NCBI RefSeq assembly: GCF_016802725.1
Contig: NC_052665.1
Span: 11,538,501 to 11,602,500 of the forward strand
Direction of reading: 5' to 3'
DNA: 64,000 nucleotides
Source: Solenopsis invicta
Lineage: Eukaryota > Arthropoda > Insecta > Hymenoptera > Formicidae
The translations under genes were made by a program, and so were the position numbers. This document shows positions 47,011 through 58,606 of the stretch, piece by piece. Below the pieces are notes generated by a model. The model had not been told where the DNA came from, searched no databases, and was given only the letters and a program-made list of their open reading frames with translations. Numbering within the stretch: position 1 is the stretch's first letter; every line of letters starts with the position of its first letter.

Positions 47011-47599
47011 GTGACACTTAAATGGAGTATGGAATGTATTTCCTATACCTAACATCAAAGGCAAAATATATAGACGCTAACGGCAATATATCATTACTCG
47101 AGTAACGATTTTCTCTTTTCGTTACTTAGATAGCACAACTTTGAAAACAAACATTTATCGAGAACTTTTGAATCTGCGTTTCACGATTTTGCGGTGCACT
47201 AGCTTTAAATTAAACAGAAAATAAAAACGGCAAAATAATTTCTAGATTACTCATGTCGTCGTTTTATCATTGATGCTTCGTTATCGTTTTACGTAATTCA
47301 AATCGAGTCTCGTGTCCCATAAGGCGTTATAATGACAGCCCAATTAAACACCGCCGACCCCTAGATTGGGAGAGTAAAAGCGTCACGTGACAATACAAGT
47401 TATTATGATACGCTAACCCTATAATTTATATTTGCTTCATTAACGAAATATACTTAATTCTATCATCGCGTGAATCACGCAATGTCTTATTATACATATA
47501 TTATTACTATTTCTTGTTAAGATCTCTTTATGAAAGAGCTGACAAATGTGATAAAGATAAATAACTCAACAAACTAAGAATAAAAGTTGTTTATAACTA
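47011..47599. other. AT-rich DNA
   Basis: No feature seen. Confidence 0.3.
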
Positions 47600-47755
47600 A
47601 TTATACACCGAAACTGAAGCTCGAGTATTTTATGCATTTAAGTTAAATACAATATTTAAATACTTAAACTGACAAAATTAAATCAAATTGAAAAATCTAG
47701 TCAATTAAACTAATCATAAACCAAAAAAAGTTAACGACCTTCTTTTCATGTATGA
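47600..47755. mobile_element. MITE-like element, CACTGAG family, decayed
   Basis: TTAAGTTAAATAC, TTAAATACTTAAACTGA and AAAAAAGTTAACGACC occur in the order seen in the copies at 4.6 and 13.3 kb. Ends are poorly preserved. Confidence 0.4.
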
Positions 47756-48354
47756 TAAAAACTTGTGATTGTCTTTTTAATTAATAAAAAGTATATAAAA
47801 GTATTATAATAATAGGTGATTTTACAGTAAAAAATGGAAAATGATAAATCGTGATATAAATATAAAAATATAACAAACACATAATTTAAGAAAATGTATA
47901 ATTTGTGGCTCATTTAGTAAGAATCATCAAGATATCCGTGTTTGGGGTTTTTATATCATTAAAATTAGCTTTTGTCCGACTACGCGAGACTACGGTGAAT
48001 CGAAACTTATATTTTTCAGAGGGTGCTTCAATTCGACCGGTACTCAAATTTGAAGCGCCCGGATGGTTGATACGTTTTTAATTGGCCGTCTCGGTCCGAT
48101 ATCATCGACGCCACCGCTGAAACCGCCGACGGAATAAAACGCGAGTATGCGGTTCCCTTCTCGCTGGAAAATGGAATTGCAGTTGCCGCGGCACCGGCGA
48201 CTTTTGAACCGGCTAATTCGGTCGGAAATAACAGATACCGTCGGCATATTCGTATCTGTAAGCTAATTTCAACCATTGGTGTGTTACGTAATGACTGCGC
48301 GAAACCAGCTTTCATGTTAAAAATTCGTGACTGCCCGACCCAAACATACATGTG
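47756..48354. other. AT-rich DNA then a CpG-rich patch
   Basis: At 48003-48020 a T-rich tract ending in CAG makes a fair plus-strand acceptor, but the following frame closes after about 16 codons. A 107-codon minus frame (48028-48351) starts at ATG (MYVWVGQSRIFNM) and has no splice or family support. Confidence 0.27.
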
Positions 48355-48854
48355 ACGAGGTCACACAAAGTGTTACATTTAAACATTTTTTCTTTTTTTT
48401 TCTAACTTGAATAATTATAACGAAAATTACTAAATACAAGAAATAAAGCACAAAATGTACAATTTAAGAAAAAAAGTAATCTGAAGATATACTGAAAACA
48501 CGTGTAAATTTAGAGTAAGCAGAATAAGCGCAAGTTAAAATGATATCTCTAATGCTTCTGTATAGAGCTTTCTGTAATGACAATCGATTTATCAAAGAAA
48601 TATTTTGATATGAAAATTTCGGTAGTAGCCTAAAGCATGCTTAAATGACCACGATAACAAAATGATATTGCTTTATTTTATATTGTAACTTGAAATAAAA
48701 TAACAAGAAACTTGGACAGACATTCATATGATAATACGATCAAATTTAAAAACAATGAGGAAGTATGTGTAATGAAAAGTTAAAATGTACTTTAAAGAAG
48801 TTTCTAAATGCTTAAGAGTAAAAATGCCTTATAATAATTGTTGGCTATTGTGTT
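48355..48854. other. AT-rich DNA
   Basis: No feature seen. Confidence 0.3.
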
Positions 48855-48975
48855 GTATTAGCGCCACTACATAACAGGCTACTCAACAAATGATTCCATA
48901 AGTAATTACTAGCAATTCGTCACCTAGTAACAGAGGCAGGGGTTATAATACCACCTTCTCTTCTACAGTTAGTAC
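48855..48975. repeat. Dispersed repeat, copy 2 (pairs with 26597-26745)
   Basis: Direct, diverged copy of the 26.6-kb block; shared words TTAGCGCCACTA, AATTCGTCA and ATAATACCACCTTCTCTTCT occur in the same order. Confidence 0.55.
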
Positions 48976-49619
48976 CGAAAATAACTATGAATTACATTTA
49001 AAATATGATAATTGCTATTCTTCATATTTTTCCTCAATGTACACGCGATGATCACTTACAATCAGTAAAACTCTTGTTGGAAGTCTTCTAACGATTGAGG
49101 ACTTGCAAGTGGTATCGCGGACACCCGGTACAATGTCATCGGCACATGCCACTGTTAAGGGCAGGTCTGTCCCCGGGGAGCGTCACAAACAATAGCAATG
49201 GGCTAGCCGGTACCACCCTATGACCACCCTACGGCAGTATTCCTTTGACCTTCCTGGCCCTAACATCGGGACTCGGCGGCCAAGATAGCGACGAGAGAAA
49301 GAGAGAAAGACGAATGGGGAACGGAGGGGAGGGTGGCTACGGAGAAGAAGACTATACCTTAGGGAAAACTTTAATTTCTTTCTGAGAAAGATGGCTGTTC
49401 TTGTACTTCGCCGTTGCAGAACTATCAGCTCTGTATTCTAGCACACGCGCGAGTACGCACGTGTGTATGTGTGCGTGTGTGTGTACATACACGTTACAAA
49501 TGTACTGTACATTTACGCGTGCGTACGCACATACGTACGGATGTGACATCGACTTCGTAGGAATTAATTTGGCACGATGTGTCTACTGGGACACGTCTAA
49601 TCTTCATTGATGTGTGCGA
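48976..49619. other. GC-moderate DNA with alternating purine-pyrimidine tract
   Basis: At about 49443-49535 the sequence alternates purines and pyrimidines (CACGTGTGTATGTGTGCGTG, then ACGCGTGCGTACGCAC), the kind of tract that can adopt Z-DNA. No supported gene. Confidence 0.45.
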
Positions 49620-50109
49620 CTAAAATTTTTTTTAGAAATTAATTATGCATCTTAATATAGAACTGTACTGCTATTTCAAGTATTCTGATTCTAATTCCAA
49701 CATTCTATTTTACACAGGACTATTTTTCTATCTTTTCTCTGTAAAATATTTAATTTCGAAGGTAAAAAATGTTTTGTAAAAATAGCTTTTTACACAACAA
49801 ATTTGATAAAATTGCGAAAAATTATTATCAATGTTTTTTTAAAACCATTTTAAAGTTTAGAAAGCCTACTTTAAAATACTTTTATTTTGTTAATTTTTAT
49901 TTTCGATAATATTTCATCAAACTATAGCGCTTTAAGGTAAACAAAAATAATGAACAAATACCAATTTTTAATTTTATATAATTCAGGAACAAAATATATC
50001 CTGGAAACGAAATTAAAAAAAAACAATAGAAATTAGCAGCTTAATCTCTTCTTTTCAAAATGCATTTTTAAAAACAACTCTATGATTTCTTTTTCACCGA
50101 AATATTTAA
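49620..50109. other. AT-rich DNA
   Basis: No feature seen. Confidence 0.3.
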
Positions 50110-50530
50110 TTTTTTGTGAGATGCGAATTTGACATCTTGCATCCCTTTCTTTTGATCGCCTATACGTTCATCGAGACTTCGGTATACGTTGAAAGTTCAA
50201 GCGGGTATAACGTCGATTACTGTCCGGCGCACTTAAACATAGCGTGCTTTCCGGTGAAATTTATACGCAGCACAATCAGCAACAAACGTGGCAGCGTTTG
50301 TCAAGGGTTGCCACGATCCACCCTTTTCGGCGTGTCAAAAACCGCATATGCACCGTAATTTCGAGTTCGCCGGTGTGCTAATTCCCCGGTTAACTGGTTC
50401 CGCGAGAGCTTACGACCTCGTAACATTCGCGTTTATGATACGCAGGTGTGTGCACCCCTTTACGGTCCATCCCGCGGGCCATGGTATGAACTCCACAAGG
50501 GTGTCGCTGCAAAATTTCAACCTATAAAAA
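50110..50530. other. GC-moderate patch
   Basis: Two overlapping plus frames of about 80 codons begin at non-ATG or internal codons and have no convincing splice borders. Nothing recognised; candidate regulatory DNA. Confidence 0.3.
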
Positions 50531-50939
50531 CGTTATCTCGAAGTTACGTTACTAAACCATCAAAGAGTCTATCAAAGAGTCCTTCTGAAGTCAAACTTAA
50601 GACATTATAGGTAACTTTATATAGTATAAAAAAATCGAATTAAAAATTTTTTGTGTTATATATATTTATGTGCTCTAAGATAAAAGATATGTAATTGAGG
50701 ATTACTATGCCATCTAACGAAATATTGTTAACTGACGGAAAGAGCTTGATTTAATAACATATAATTGGATGGCAAACATAACAGATTTTTGTTTGCAAGA
50801 ATTCCGTATTTTCTCTAGCTCTACTCGAAATTGGAACCACGGAAAGTAAGTGTAACCAGGCAAGCAAGAGTTTTCCTGTGACGCAGGTTTTCATTGTGTA
50901 AAGTACCGGTACAGCCTAAGGAGAGAAGATTAGCATAAA
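50531..50939. other. AT-rich DNA
   Basis: No feature seen beyond a short repeated CAAAGAGTC word at 50560-50580. Confidence 0.3.
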
Positions 50940-50987
50940 GTTAGCGCGGTATCCGATACCGTATGTTCGCGCAAAAGTTAAGTTGGG

Positions 50988-51209
50988 TTGCGACGCGCTG
51001 GTCCTCAGGTCCCTAGGCACCTCGGATACGACTGCTTCCGTCATATTTCGACGAGAGAGCTAGCCGATGTTATTTCTGGAGCGTCCTCGTCGACCGAGAG
51101 GAAACGAAATCGTTTCTTGTGCGGTCATCTCGCTGCGTTTCGCGACCGTGCAAAAAAGTTTGTTATTTCGATGATCCGCGAACTTAAACGCGACGATAAA
51201 TTTCACTAA
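50988..51209 (+). CDS. Low-confidence coding candidate
   Basis: A CpG-rich stretch with a 73-codon plus frame lacking an upstream ATG (first codon TTG). Residues such as HISTRELADVISGASSSTER and KKFVISMIRELKRDD look protein-like and charged. If coding it would be an internal or terminal exon ending at TAA; a CCTCAG at about 51004-51009 could be the acceptor. No family is recognised. Confidence 0.18.
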   Translation: MRRAGPQVPRHLGYDCFRHISTRELADVISGASSSTERKRNRFLCGHLAAFRDRAKKFVISMIRELKRDDKFH

Positions 51210-51314
51210 TAGCAATTAGCTGTACTTTTACGATTTACTGATGCCGAGTGCTAATTATAAAATTATTCGTAATGTAACGAAATTATTTTTACCTTGTGTA
51301 AATACAATTTCTGT
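51210..51314. other. AT-rich DNA
   Basis: No feature. Confidence 0.3.
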
Positions 51315-51760
51315 CTTACATTGAGAAAAAGTTGTTGAATTTTTCGATTTATTTTCAACGTATTGGCAACCTTTTTCTACTTGAACTGTAAAAATTAAAT
51401 TGAGGATGTCTACAGAATGTTATTATTATATTATTATAAGAACATTAATATTTTTATAGTTGAATTGTTTTAGTTTAACTATTTATATATTTAGTTTAAA
51501 CCTTTAAATAAGTATTTAAATTAAAGAAATTTAATGAAATTGAAAAATTTCAAGACAATACTTACAATTAAAGAAACTAAAATAATAAAATAATACTTAA
51601 AAAGAATTGAAATAGATAAAATACTAAAACTTTAGTTGAAGTATTTATATTTAACTTACATACTCGACATAAACACAAAATATAGGAACCGAAGAAATTT
51701 AATCAAGTTAAAAAATTTAGTTAAATTAACAACTCTCTTCTAATGAAAGTTAAATTTCTA
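51315..51760. mobile_element. MITE-like element, CACTGAG family, long diverged copy
   Basis: Left CATTGAGAAAAAGTTGTTGA faces right AAATTAACAACTCTCTTCTA. The interior is rich in TTTAAAT and ATTTAAA symmetric words. It may be two nested or adjacent copies. Confidence 0.4.
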
Positions 51761-52380
51761 ATTGTAAAAAGAGTCGCAGTGATAAGTAACGAGAAATATT
51801 TTGAGGACTTTAGTTTGCAATAATTTTCTGATCACAAAAAACATGAAGCAATTTTAAGTGTACAGGAGAAAAGTGTGTAGAAGAATCGTTATGATCTTGC
51901 AATACTGATACCTTTTATCTCCTCGAGTTACTAAGTTTTATCGAGGAAAAAAACTGTAGAGAGTGTCTCGATGAGTGCTACGAATTATTAGTCGAGTAGT
52001 TGTTAGGCGAATCCCTTCATGGTGCTACCCTCGTTCTCACGCGAGAGAAATAAAGGTGGCATTTCAATGGTTCTTTGTCGGTTCTTTCTACCGGAAAGAA
52101 GCCACAATTGCAGTCGCCGAACTAATCTCCGGAACGTCGCGCTAATCTCGCGCGCGAAAGAAGAGTTCGTCATTCTAGCCGATTAGACTATGCGGCGCCG
52201 CGGATTGTTCAATTTAAAGCGCGACCAAAGTGTCACTTCGTAATACCATTTCACTTGGGAACGCTTCCCGAAAAGCCTCTTTGCGCAATGGAAGCGATTT
52301 ATCAGAAAAGTAACGTTCTGCAAAGAAAATCCGTTCGTGTACTTTTCTGAACCAAGCAGAGTTTTATCAAAGAACTGGTT
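51761..52380. other. AT-rich DNA then a CpG-rich patch without long frames
   Basis: From 52000 to 52380 the sequence is CpG-rich (GCGCGCGAAAGAAGAG, GGCGCCGCGG) but has no frame of 60 codons on either strand, favouring a regulatory element over an exon. Confidence 0.35.
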
Positions 52381-53427
52381 CCGAAAAGTGCATAATTATG
52401 AGTTATATCTTAAAATAAGTGTCTTAAGAGGAATGAAAAGATTTAAACAAAGATTGGAAATTCAAATGTCGTTTGTGAATGAATGAGTGAATATATGTAA
52501 AGTTTTTTTTTAACATTTTTTAAATGTTTTTTAACGAATAAAATCAGCTGTAAAAATTTAAAAAATATGAAAAATTAAAGACAATATTGATAATTAAAGG
52601 CAACGGCGCGACTGCTTTGTTTTTGTCACGATTTCAGGTGAATGAGTTAGAATTTTTCAGTTTTCTTCTATATTACTTATTACTACATTACGTTTAAATT
52701 ACTTATTCTTAATCACTTTTGATTTTTGTCACTAAAGTAACGTTTTTTTGAAAATTGGTTTTTTTCAAACTTCGATCCTTTGACCCAAGTAATTCTCGAA
52801 CAGGAGTCAACGAATCAACATTCATTTTGAGCCCAAAATTTTTGTTTTTTTACGCCCTTTCAAACGATATATTACTATATGAGAGATTAATTTAAAATTT
52901 ATGAGTTGGAGTCCCTTCTTAAAATATCTTCTTGGGGAGAGGGAGGAAGGGATCGCATCCCTTTAAAAGTTTGAAATGATCGAACACAGATTTTGCAGTT
53001 TTTTCATAATTCTAAATCATTTTCAAAATCTAAGGGAGTTGGAAATGGCTTTATAGACACTCTATGTTTTGGAAAATAATCGTAGCAGATGCTTAATCCG
53101 TTTATTAAACTGTTCAAATTTTTTGTAGCTTTATCATACTTGAGCGTATTTTTACAGAATTGTATCTAGCTAAATTTTTAGATACTACAGTGAAAATTCA
53201 ATTCTTTCCATATACTTCCTTTTCATTTTTTCTTAATTCAAGAAATTGATATTCTGATAAAATTTTTAGTAATTTTGAAGTTCTTGGCAAAAGTTTAATT
53301 GGCAAAATTTTTTATTTTCCAGCAAGTTAATTTATAAAAACATTCATTACACATGAACATGTTGCACAAACCGATTCAAATTTCTGCAAACACGGACACG
53401 ATGCATCTATAGGAGATTTATTGTGCG
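52381..53427. other. AT-rich DNA with repeat-like text
   Basis: 52740-53060 contains GAGCCCAAAATTTTTGTTT and CTTTCAAACGATATATTAC, which has the look of an interspersed element; no second copy was found here. No gene. Confidence 0.3.
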
Positions 53428-53715
53428 ATGATGCAATTGTATTATGTACGAGACGTAAAGCGTCGAGAGAATGAGTTTGATAATGAGATCGTCATATTTT
53501 CCGTGTTTGTCGGCATCGCTGAGCGTCGACTGGTACAGCTCGCGTGCATCTACGAAAATACGTTCTCGGTTCCGTGTGCACAATACCGCAGGATGCAACC
53601 GGGAAAAGAAGACGGATTACCCGCGTGCGTTCGAGCACTTCGGCCACATTCGCGACGCGCGTGTATGCTCCGCATCCGCGCGATGCACACATACGGAGGA
53701 GAGGCATCCGTATAA
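53428..53715 (+). CDS. Low-confidence ORF of 95 codons with true ATG
   Basis: ATGATG at 53428 opens a frame to TAA at 53713-53715. It reads MMQLYYVRDVKRRENEFDNE, then IVIFSVFVGIAERRLVQLAC. The middle is hydrophobic, the rest basic. Minus-strand frames of 144-150 codons overlap the same DNA, so composition could explain all of them. No splice borders or family are recognised. Confidence 0.2.
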   Translation: MMQLYYVRDVKRRENEFDNEIVIFSVFVGIAERRLVQLACIYENTFSVPCAQYRRMQPGKEDGLPACVRALRPHSRRACMLRIRAMHTYGGEASV

Positions 53716-54277
53716 GTGTAGGATACAGGTACGCGGAGGATTCGTCGTGTAGGTTCGTGGTAGGGTAGGACGTGCGGAGGCCGCGAGAACGAAGGGTAAC
53801 AACGGGAATGAGCGGGGGGGGGGGGTGAAGGGAAGAAGGAAGGAGAGGGAAAGAGGAGGGAGAGAGAGAGAGGGACTTGGAGTCGGTCCCGAGGGATACG
53901 TAGGAGCTGCGCCACGGCCCGAGGCAGCTCGTCACCTGGGACACCCTTATATCGCCAAGTACAGTCGTGTCGAGAAAGCGCCATTGTACGTAGAGCCAGT
54001 TCTTCTTGCTTCTGGATCAGGAGTCAGTTGAGACTCGTGACTTCTACCTGCTTGTCACGAAGATTCGCTATGTCTTGAATGTCCAGTGAGGATAAAAAAG
54101 AAACCGATGATTAAACTCCATATGTCAGGTGATCAGCAGCTCTGAACTTGACTGAGTTGAACATAGCTAATCTAATTATTCTTGTATCGAGGAATATAAG
54201 CTGACATGTCTTCAATATTTATTAGAGATTTATATCGTCAAATTTTTAAACATTGATATAAAATGTAATTTTATAAG
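53716..54277. repeat. G-run, purine-rich tract and mixed DNA
   Basis: A run of about 13 G at 53813-53825 followed by GAAGGGAAGAAGGAAGGAGA-type purines to about 53878, which may be G-quadruplex or triplex forming. The remainder (53880-54277) is mixed and has no supported gene. Confidence 0.5.
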
Positions 54278-54489
54278 TACACTGAGAAAAAAGAGTTGTT
54301 AACTTGATTAAAATTTTCAATATGATTAAATTTTTTCAGTTCAAATGTTTATGTATTTGAAATGTACATGAAATACTTGAACTTTGATATTTAAGCATTT
54401 ATACATATATTTAATTTAAATACATAATACTTCGATTAAAGAAATTTAATCAAAATTTTAGTCAAGTTAACAACTTTTTTCTCAGTGTA
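54278..54489. mobile_element. Tc1/mariner-type MITE, CACTGAG family, best copy
   Basis: CACTGAGAAAAAAGAGTTG at the left and CAACTTTTTTCTCAGTG at the right are near-perfect terminal inverted repeats, with TA on each outer side, the target duplication typical of the Tc1/mariner superfamily. Internal symmetry: TTAACTTGATTAAAATTTT faces AAAATTTTAGTCAAGTTAA. About 210 bp, non-coding and non-autonomous. Confidence 0.75.
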
Positions 54490-54911
54490 TAAGAATAAAA
54501 AGTAAACAGAAAATTAAATATTCTTTAAACCAATAAAAGAATTACGTTGGAATTTTACATAATTACTTAAACATAGAGAATAATTTATGAAATTTTTATA
54601 TTTTTAGTAACACTTTAATATGTTACATATAACATGTATACTTGTAATTGAATATCTATTCTTCATATCTGTTATTTTATGAGTGCACATAAAGTGGTAC
54701 TTATATAAATTATAAATAATATTTAAGATATGATGGTAAAATTAAGTATTCCCGAGCGAACGCTTTTCGAGAAAATGTATCAAGAAGCAGCAAATTATTC
54801 TGTATTTTGCTCGAGTTACATTACACATTGTTGACACAATGAAACGTGCAGTTGCGACCTTATGTGAACGCGCGATTTTCCAAAATGCTTTGGAAATCTA
54901 TGAAAGGCTTA
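54490..54911. other. AT-rich DNA
   Basis: No feature seen. Confidence 0.3.
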
Positions 54912-55180
54912 CGAAATACAGTTTTGTTAGTAGATACTGTATCGGGAATATAAGATACAAAACGTGAAAAGCCCAATGAAAAGGAAAAGAAGAAACGTAT
55001 TAGAGTGGAAGAGGACAAAACCGGGAAAAAATGAACGAGACGGAGATGAGGCTGCTGTGCGAGATGAAGACAGATCCGGTGAAGGGGAAGGAAAAGTGAG
55101 AGAGTTTTATTAGTGGGTGCCGGTATCGGGAATATAAGACGCAACAACGTAAAAAGGCGAAGGTACCGCGAAGAGAGGAG
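54912..55180. repeat. Tandem duplication of about 200 bp
   Basis: GGTATCGGGAATATAAGA near 55128-55144 repeats TGTATCGGGAATATAAGA near 54937-54954. The flanks agree on both sides: CAGTTTTGTTAGTAGATAC against GAGTTTTATTAGTGGGTGC before, and CAAAACGTGAAAAGCCCAA against CAACAACGTAAAAAGGCGA after. Confidence 0.65.
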
Positions 55181-56041
55181 AAACTGGAAGATACAACGGA
55201 CGGAGAAGGAGGAATCGCGAGAGGGTGAGATAAGGAGAAACAGAGAGGCAGAGAAAGAGTAGCAGCAATGAGAAGAAGAGAGTAGGTGAGCGCGAAGAGG
55301 CAGCGGGGCCAGGTCCCGAGGGACTCCGTGCTCTCCTCTGGTGCTGCCAGCACTCGGGAACGCGAAAGAGGGAGAGGATGGCAGCGGAGAGCAGAGAGGA
55401 GGGTAGGGGAGAACTAATCAGCTCGACGCATGCGCACGGGGCTGCTCTTAGGGTCCCTCGGGATTCCCCTGGCATTCCCCATAATATACCCTCTTCTCTC
55501 CTAATCCCCCGCCGCATCCTCAGAGCGCGCCCTCCCGAACCCGCCCTCTCCCCCCAGCCGCCCTCTTTACCTCTTCCGCAGCCAAGGCTCGGTCGCAGCT
55601 GTACCGACCGGCTCTACAGGACTTTCCAGCTTCCCAGAGGGGAGTCAAGATCAAGACCGCTCAATGCGATTATTTTACGTTGATTATTTTACATTGTGTA
55701 CCTTGTTATTATAAATCAGAAACGCGCGCAGAGCCACATAATACATCGAATCGCTTTATTTCAATATTGCCCTTCCGTTTTATATTCTATATTTTATCTT
55801 TCCTCGATCAAGATTACGTGTTTCTTAAAATAAATTGTTGCCTCTTTTTGCAAATAAAATTATACATACACAATTATAATAAAAATACCTTAAAATATAG
55901 ATAAATAGAACGACTTGCTTCAATAGCAAGAGAACAAAACGTTTTTCCTCTCCGCATTTTTTTTTTCCAACTATTCGAATCTGTCACAGCAATTATTACA
56001 ATATCCAACGAAACAATCCATGAGAGAGAGGGATATTTCGA
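55181..56041. other. Purine-rich then GC-rich patch, then AT-rich DNA
   Basis: To about 55400 the plus strand is purine-rich (GAGAGGAGAAACTGGAAG). From 55400 to 55660 it is GC-rich with CCCCCAGCCGCCCTC. Frames of 101-135 codons on both strands reflect this bias. From 55680 it is AT-rich. Nothing supported as a gene. Confidence 0.35.
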
Positions 56042-56392
56042 GTGATGTTACAATCTTCCCTGCCGACCGCCGTCGCCGATTCCCGCCGGCCCCCAGCCAC
56101 CGCGCCGCGCCGTGCCAGCCGTCACCCACCATCGGGCTCGAGTTGCCGGTTTTCCCCATCGGAATTCGAGATCCCCCATTTTCTTAATGTCAGAGATTTC
56201 AATCTGTCACGAGAGCGGCTCGGCAACTTTTCGCTTATCCGTCCGACAATTTCCACGACGGCAGACCCCGCCAAAGTTTTGCGCACCGTGCAATTTAGCT
56301 CGCATTACTTTTCGCTGATAATTCGTCAGTACGGAAAAGAGACTTTTTTAGATAAAAAACTTATACACAAATCAATCATCAATTCAATATAA
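56042..56392 (+). CDS. Low-confidence ORF of about 115 codons
   Basis: From an ATG at 56045 the plus frame runs to TAA at 56390-56392: a Pro/Ser/Arg-rich first half (SRRPPATAPRRASRHPP) and a more ordinary second half (NVRDFNLSRERLGNFSLI, then SLIIRQYGKETFLDKKLI). The second half stays open through AT-richer DNA, which is mildly unusual by chance. No family, splice sites or homologous copy are recognised. Confidence 0.22.
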   Translation: MMLQSSLPTAVADSRRPPATAPRRASRHPPSGSSCRFSPSEFEIPHFLNVRDFNLSRERLGNFSLIRPTISTTADPAKVLRTVQFSSHYFSLIIRQYGKETFLDKKLIHKSIINSI

Positions 56393-56462
56393 ATCAAAAG
56401 AGAAAAATTTAACTATATATTTATATCTTTATATAAGGTATAATAAAAATACATGAAAGAAT

Positions 56463-56680
56463 TTTTCTCTTAGAATTTATCGTCAAGATTATAATAGGAA
56501 TAATATAATATTTGAAGAATTTTATTAGAATTAAATTTTTAGTGAAATTTAGTAAAATCTTTTTGTTATAAAATATAATAGTTTGATTAAATTTTACTAT
56601 AAAAGTAAAATTCTTTAAAGTCTATTTATATTGTTTCTTAACTTTGATTTGAGGACAAATTCTAAAAGAAAGTTTTTTCC
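56463..56680. mobile_element. Palindromic MITE, family A
   Basis: CTCTTAGAATTTATCGTCAA at left faces GACAAATTCTAAAAGAAAG at right. AGTGAAATTTAGTAAAAT and GATTAAATTTTACTATAA face each other near the centre. Confidence 0.6.
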
Positions 56681-58606
56681 AGTATTTTAGGATTAGATAA
56701 GAATCAAATCTAAACTTAATTCAAGTATAGATATAATTGCCAAAATCAATTTTCAATTAATCACAGGATATATTTATCTATCTCATTGTTAGTCACCTAT
56801 TTCGAAATCCGTATGGAAAGAAATCGAAATTAAGTGTTTTATAAAAAGAAAATTTTAGCGCGCTAGACTATCGATTATCGCTGCATTCGTACGCAATAAT
56901 AAGAAAAAGAAAGAAGGAACAAATGGAAAAAAATTGCTAGCATATAATTCGATTAAATAATCGAATCTCAATGAGGACGACTTTGGTTTTTCAAAAGTCG
57001 ACTCTTTTTGTTTCTCTATCGCTTTTTCTTTTCTTCAACTGATGGTTGCAGTAAGGTGTTAGCTTGCATTTTTTTTTCTTTCTTCAACACTTTAATGCAC
57101 CTTTACGGAGACAGCAAGTCCCTCAGATAATCCCTGGATGACGATAATAATAACACTAGTTTATTGCCGAAAACTATTTTAAATTAGACAAGGTTTCTTA
57201 TAGATTTTTGGGTGCCGAAAACGATACCGCAAATCAAATTTTATTAGCACGTCAGGTTTCCAAGATAATTGACGTTAAATGTGTAAAAAATAGCATTTTT
57301 TGAGATATTTGAAATTTTGTTATAGAAAAGGCTAATGTTATCTGAAAGTTCTGATATTCTGAGATTTTTATGTAAAAAAGCTTAACATCGATGTCTTGAA
57401 TATATTGTTCATCCCCTATGAAACGCAATTTTTCTATTATAAGATCTTGTGTTTTAGCCATGCTATGAAAGATTAAAGTTGGGAACTACTTCTGAGGTAA
57501 CGTCGCATGTACTATCGACGTCTCAGACGGCGAGTGGCAGTAGGAAGAGAATGATTTATTATTTTTCCTCCTGTAGATCATACAACTTTTGTTTGAAATA
57601 TTTTTGTCGAAAATGCATTTGTTTCGAAAAAGTTGAAGTAGGTAATTAAAATGAAACCTTAAATATGAATATACATTTATTAGGATAAATTACACCGTGT
57701 ATGTGTATCACTAACCCCCTAATCCACGAATATTATAAGTATATGTATATAACTTTGTCACCTTAAGCGGAATATTTGCTATCTCAACAAAATTTTTTAA
57801 TTTTTTATATCATGGCTAAAAGAAAAAATATCAAAATATAAGGAGAAATGCATTTTATAGGGCATGAACGAAAAGAATTATCACGCGATGTCGATTCCTC
57901 CCAAAAAGTGGTGCAGGTGGCTAAAGTGATTCCTCAATATGATATCCATCGATATATTCCTTAATCAAAATCCTATTATAGACTTATATATTGTCTGATG
58001 ATATGCTCCCCAAGTAGTTATGACATTTATTCTTTCCAAAATGATATACAATTTAATATAATAGCTTCTTATAGTTATTATACAGTAATGTAATAAATTG
58101 TATTGTTTGAACAGCTTCAAATTTAAAAAGCAACAGATACGATTTTACGTGTATAAAAGTGTAAAATATAAAATAACAAAGTAAAGAAGACATAAGTATC
58201 AAGCGCGAAAATTAATGCGTAAAGTTAATTTATATGCCTTTCGTTATTTTGTTATTTTAATAATCAACAATCGTTATTAATCCTTTTTTCTTAAATATAA
58301 AAAATATCTATCCTATATTTTGCAGGTTTTCTTTTATTATAATCTTATTTTTCTCTTCAATCTCTTATAATTTTATTTATGGGTATATAAATATTATATG
58401 TGACTAACCTGATACTTTGAATCGATACGTTTGTGCATCTTTAAGGGGCGTCTCGACGGAATAATCGCGTGGTTAGATTGCGTGTCACAAGCGTTAGAAA
58501 TTCTTATTGGGTGTATGTGCCGCGCATCAATTATCACCTCACCTTAAATAAATCAGGAGAGTAAATGCGTTATTACGTAAATGGATTACTGAAATTGCTT
58601 ATTGGA
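56681..58606. other. AT-rich DNA with isolated short frames
   Basis: A minus frame at 57252-57461 begins with a true ATG (MAKTQDLIIEKLRFIGDEQY) and encodes 69 residues; an AATAAA lies just beyond its TGA. At 57861-57963 a plus frame reads GHERKELSRDVDSSQKVVQV after a possible acceptor (ATTTTATAG). Both could be transposon or exon remnants, but neither is supported further. Confidence 0.25.

Noticed and set aside
49130..49300. GC-moderate patch inspected for a tRNA
   Set aside because: No A-box and B-box pair or cloverleaf was found. No tRNA was recognised anywhere in the window.
53492..53984. Minus frames of 144 and 150 codons
   Set aside because: Overlap each other and a plus frame; Pro/Ser-rich runs come from the G-run and purine tract at 53813-53878.
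55000..55517. Minus frames of 117 and 135 codons
   Set aside because: Ser/Leu-rich translations of a purine-rich tract that also contains a tandem duplication.
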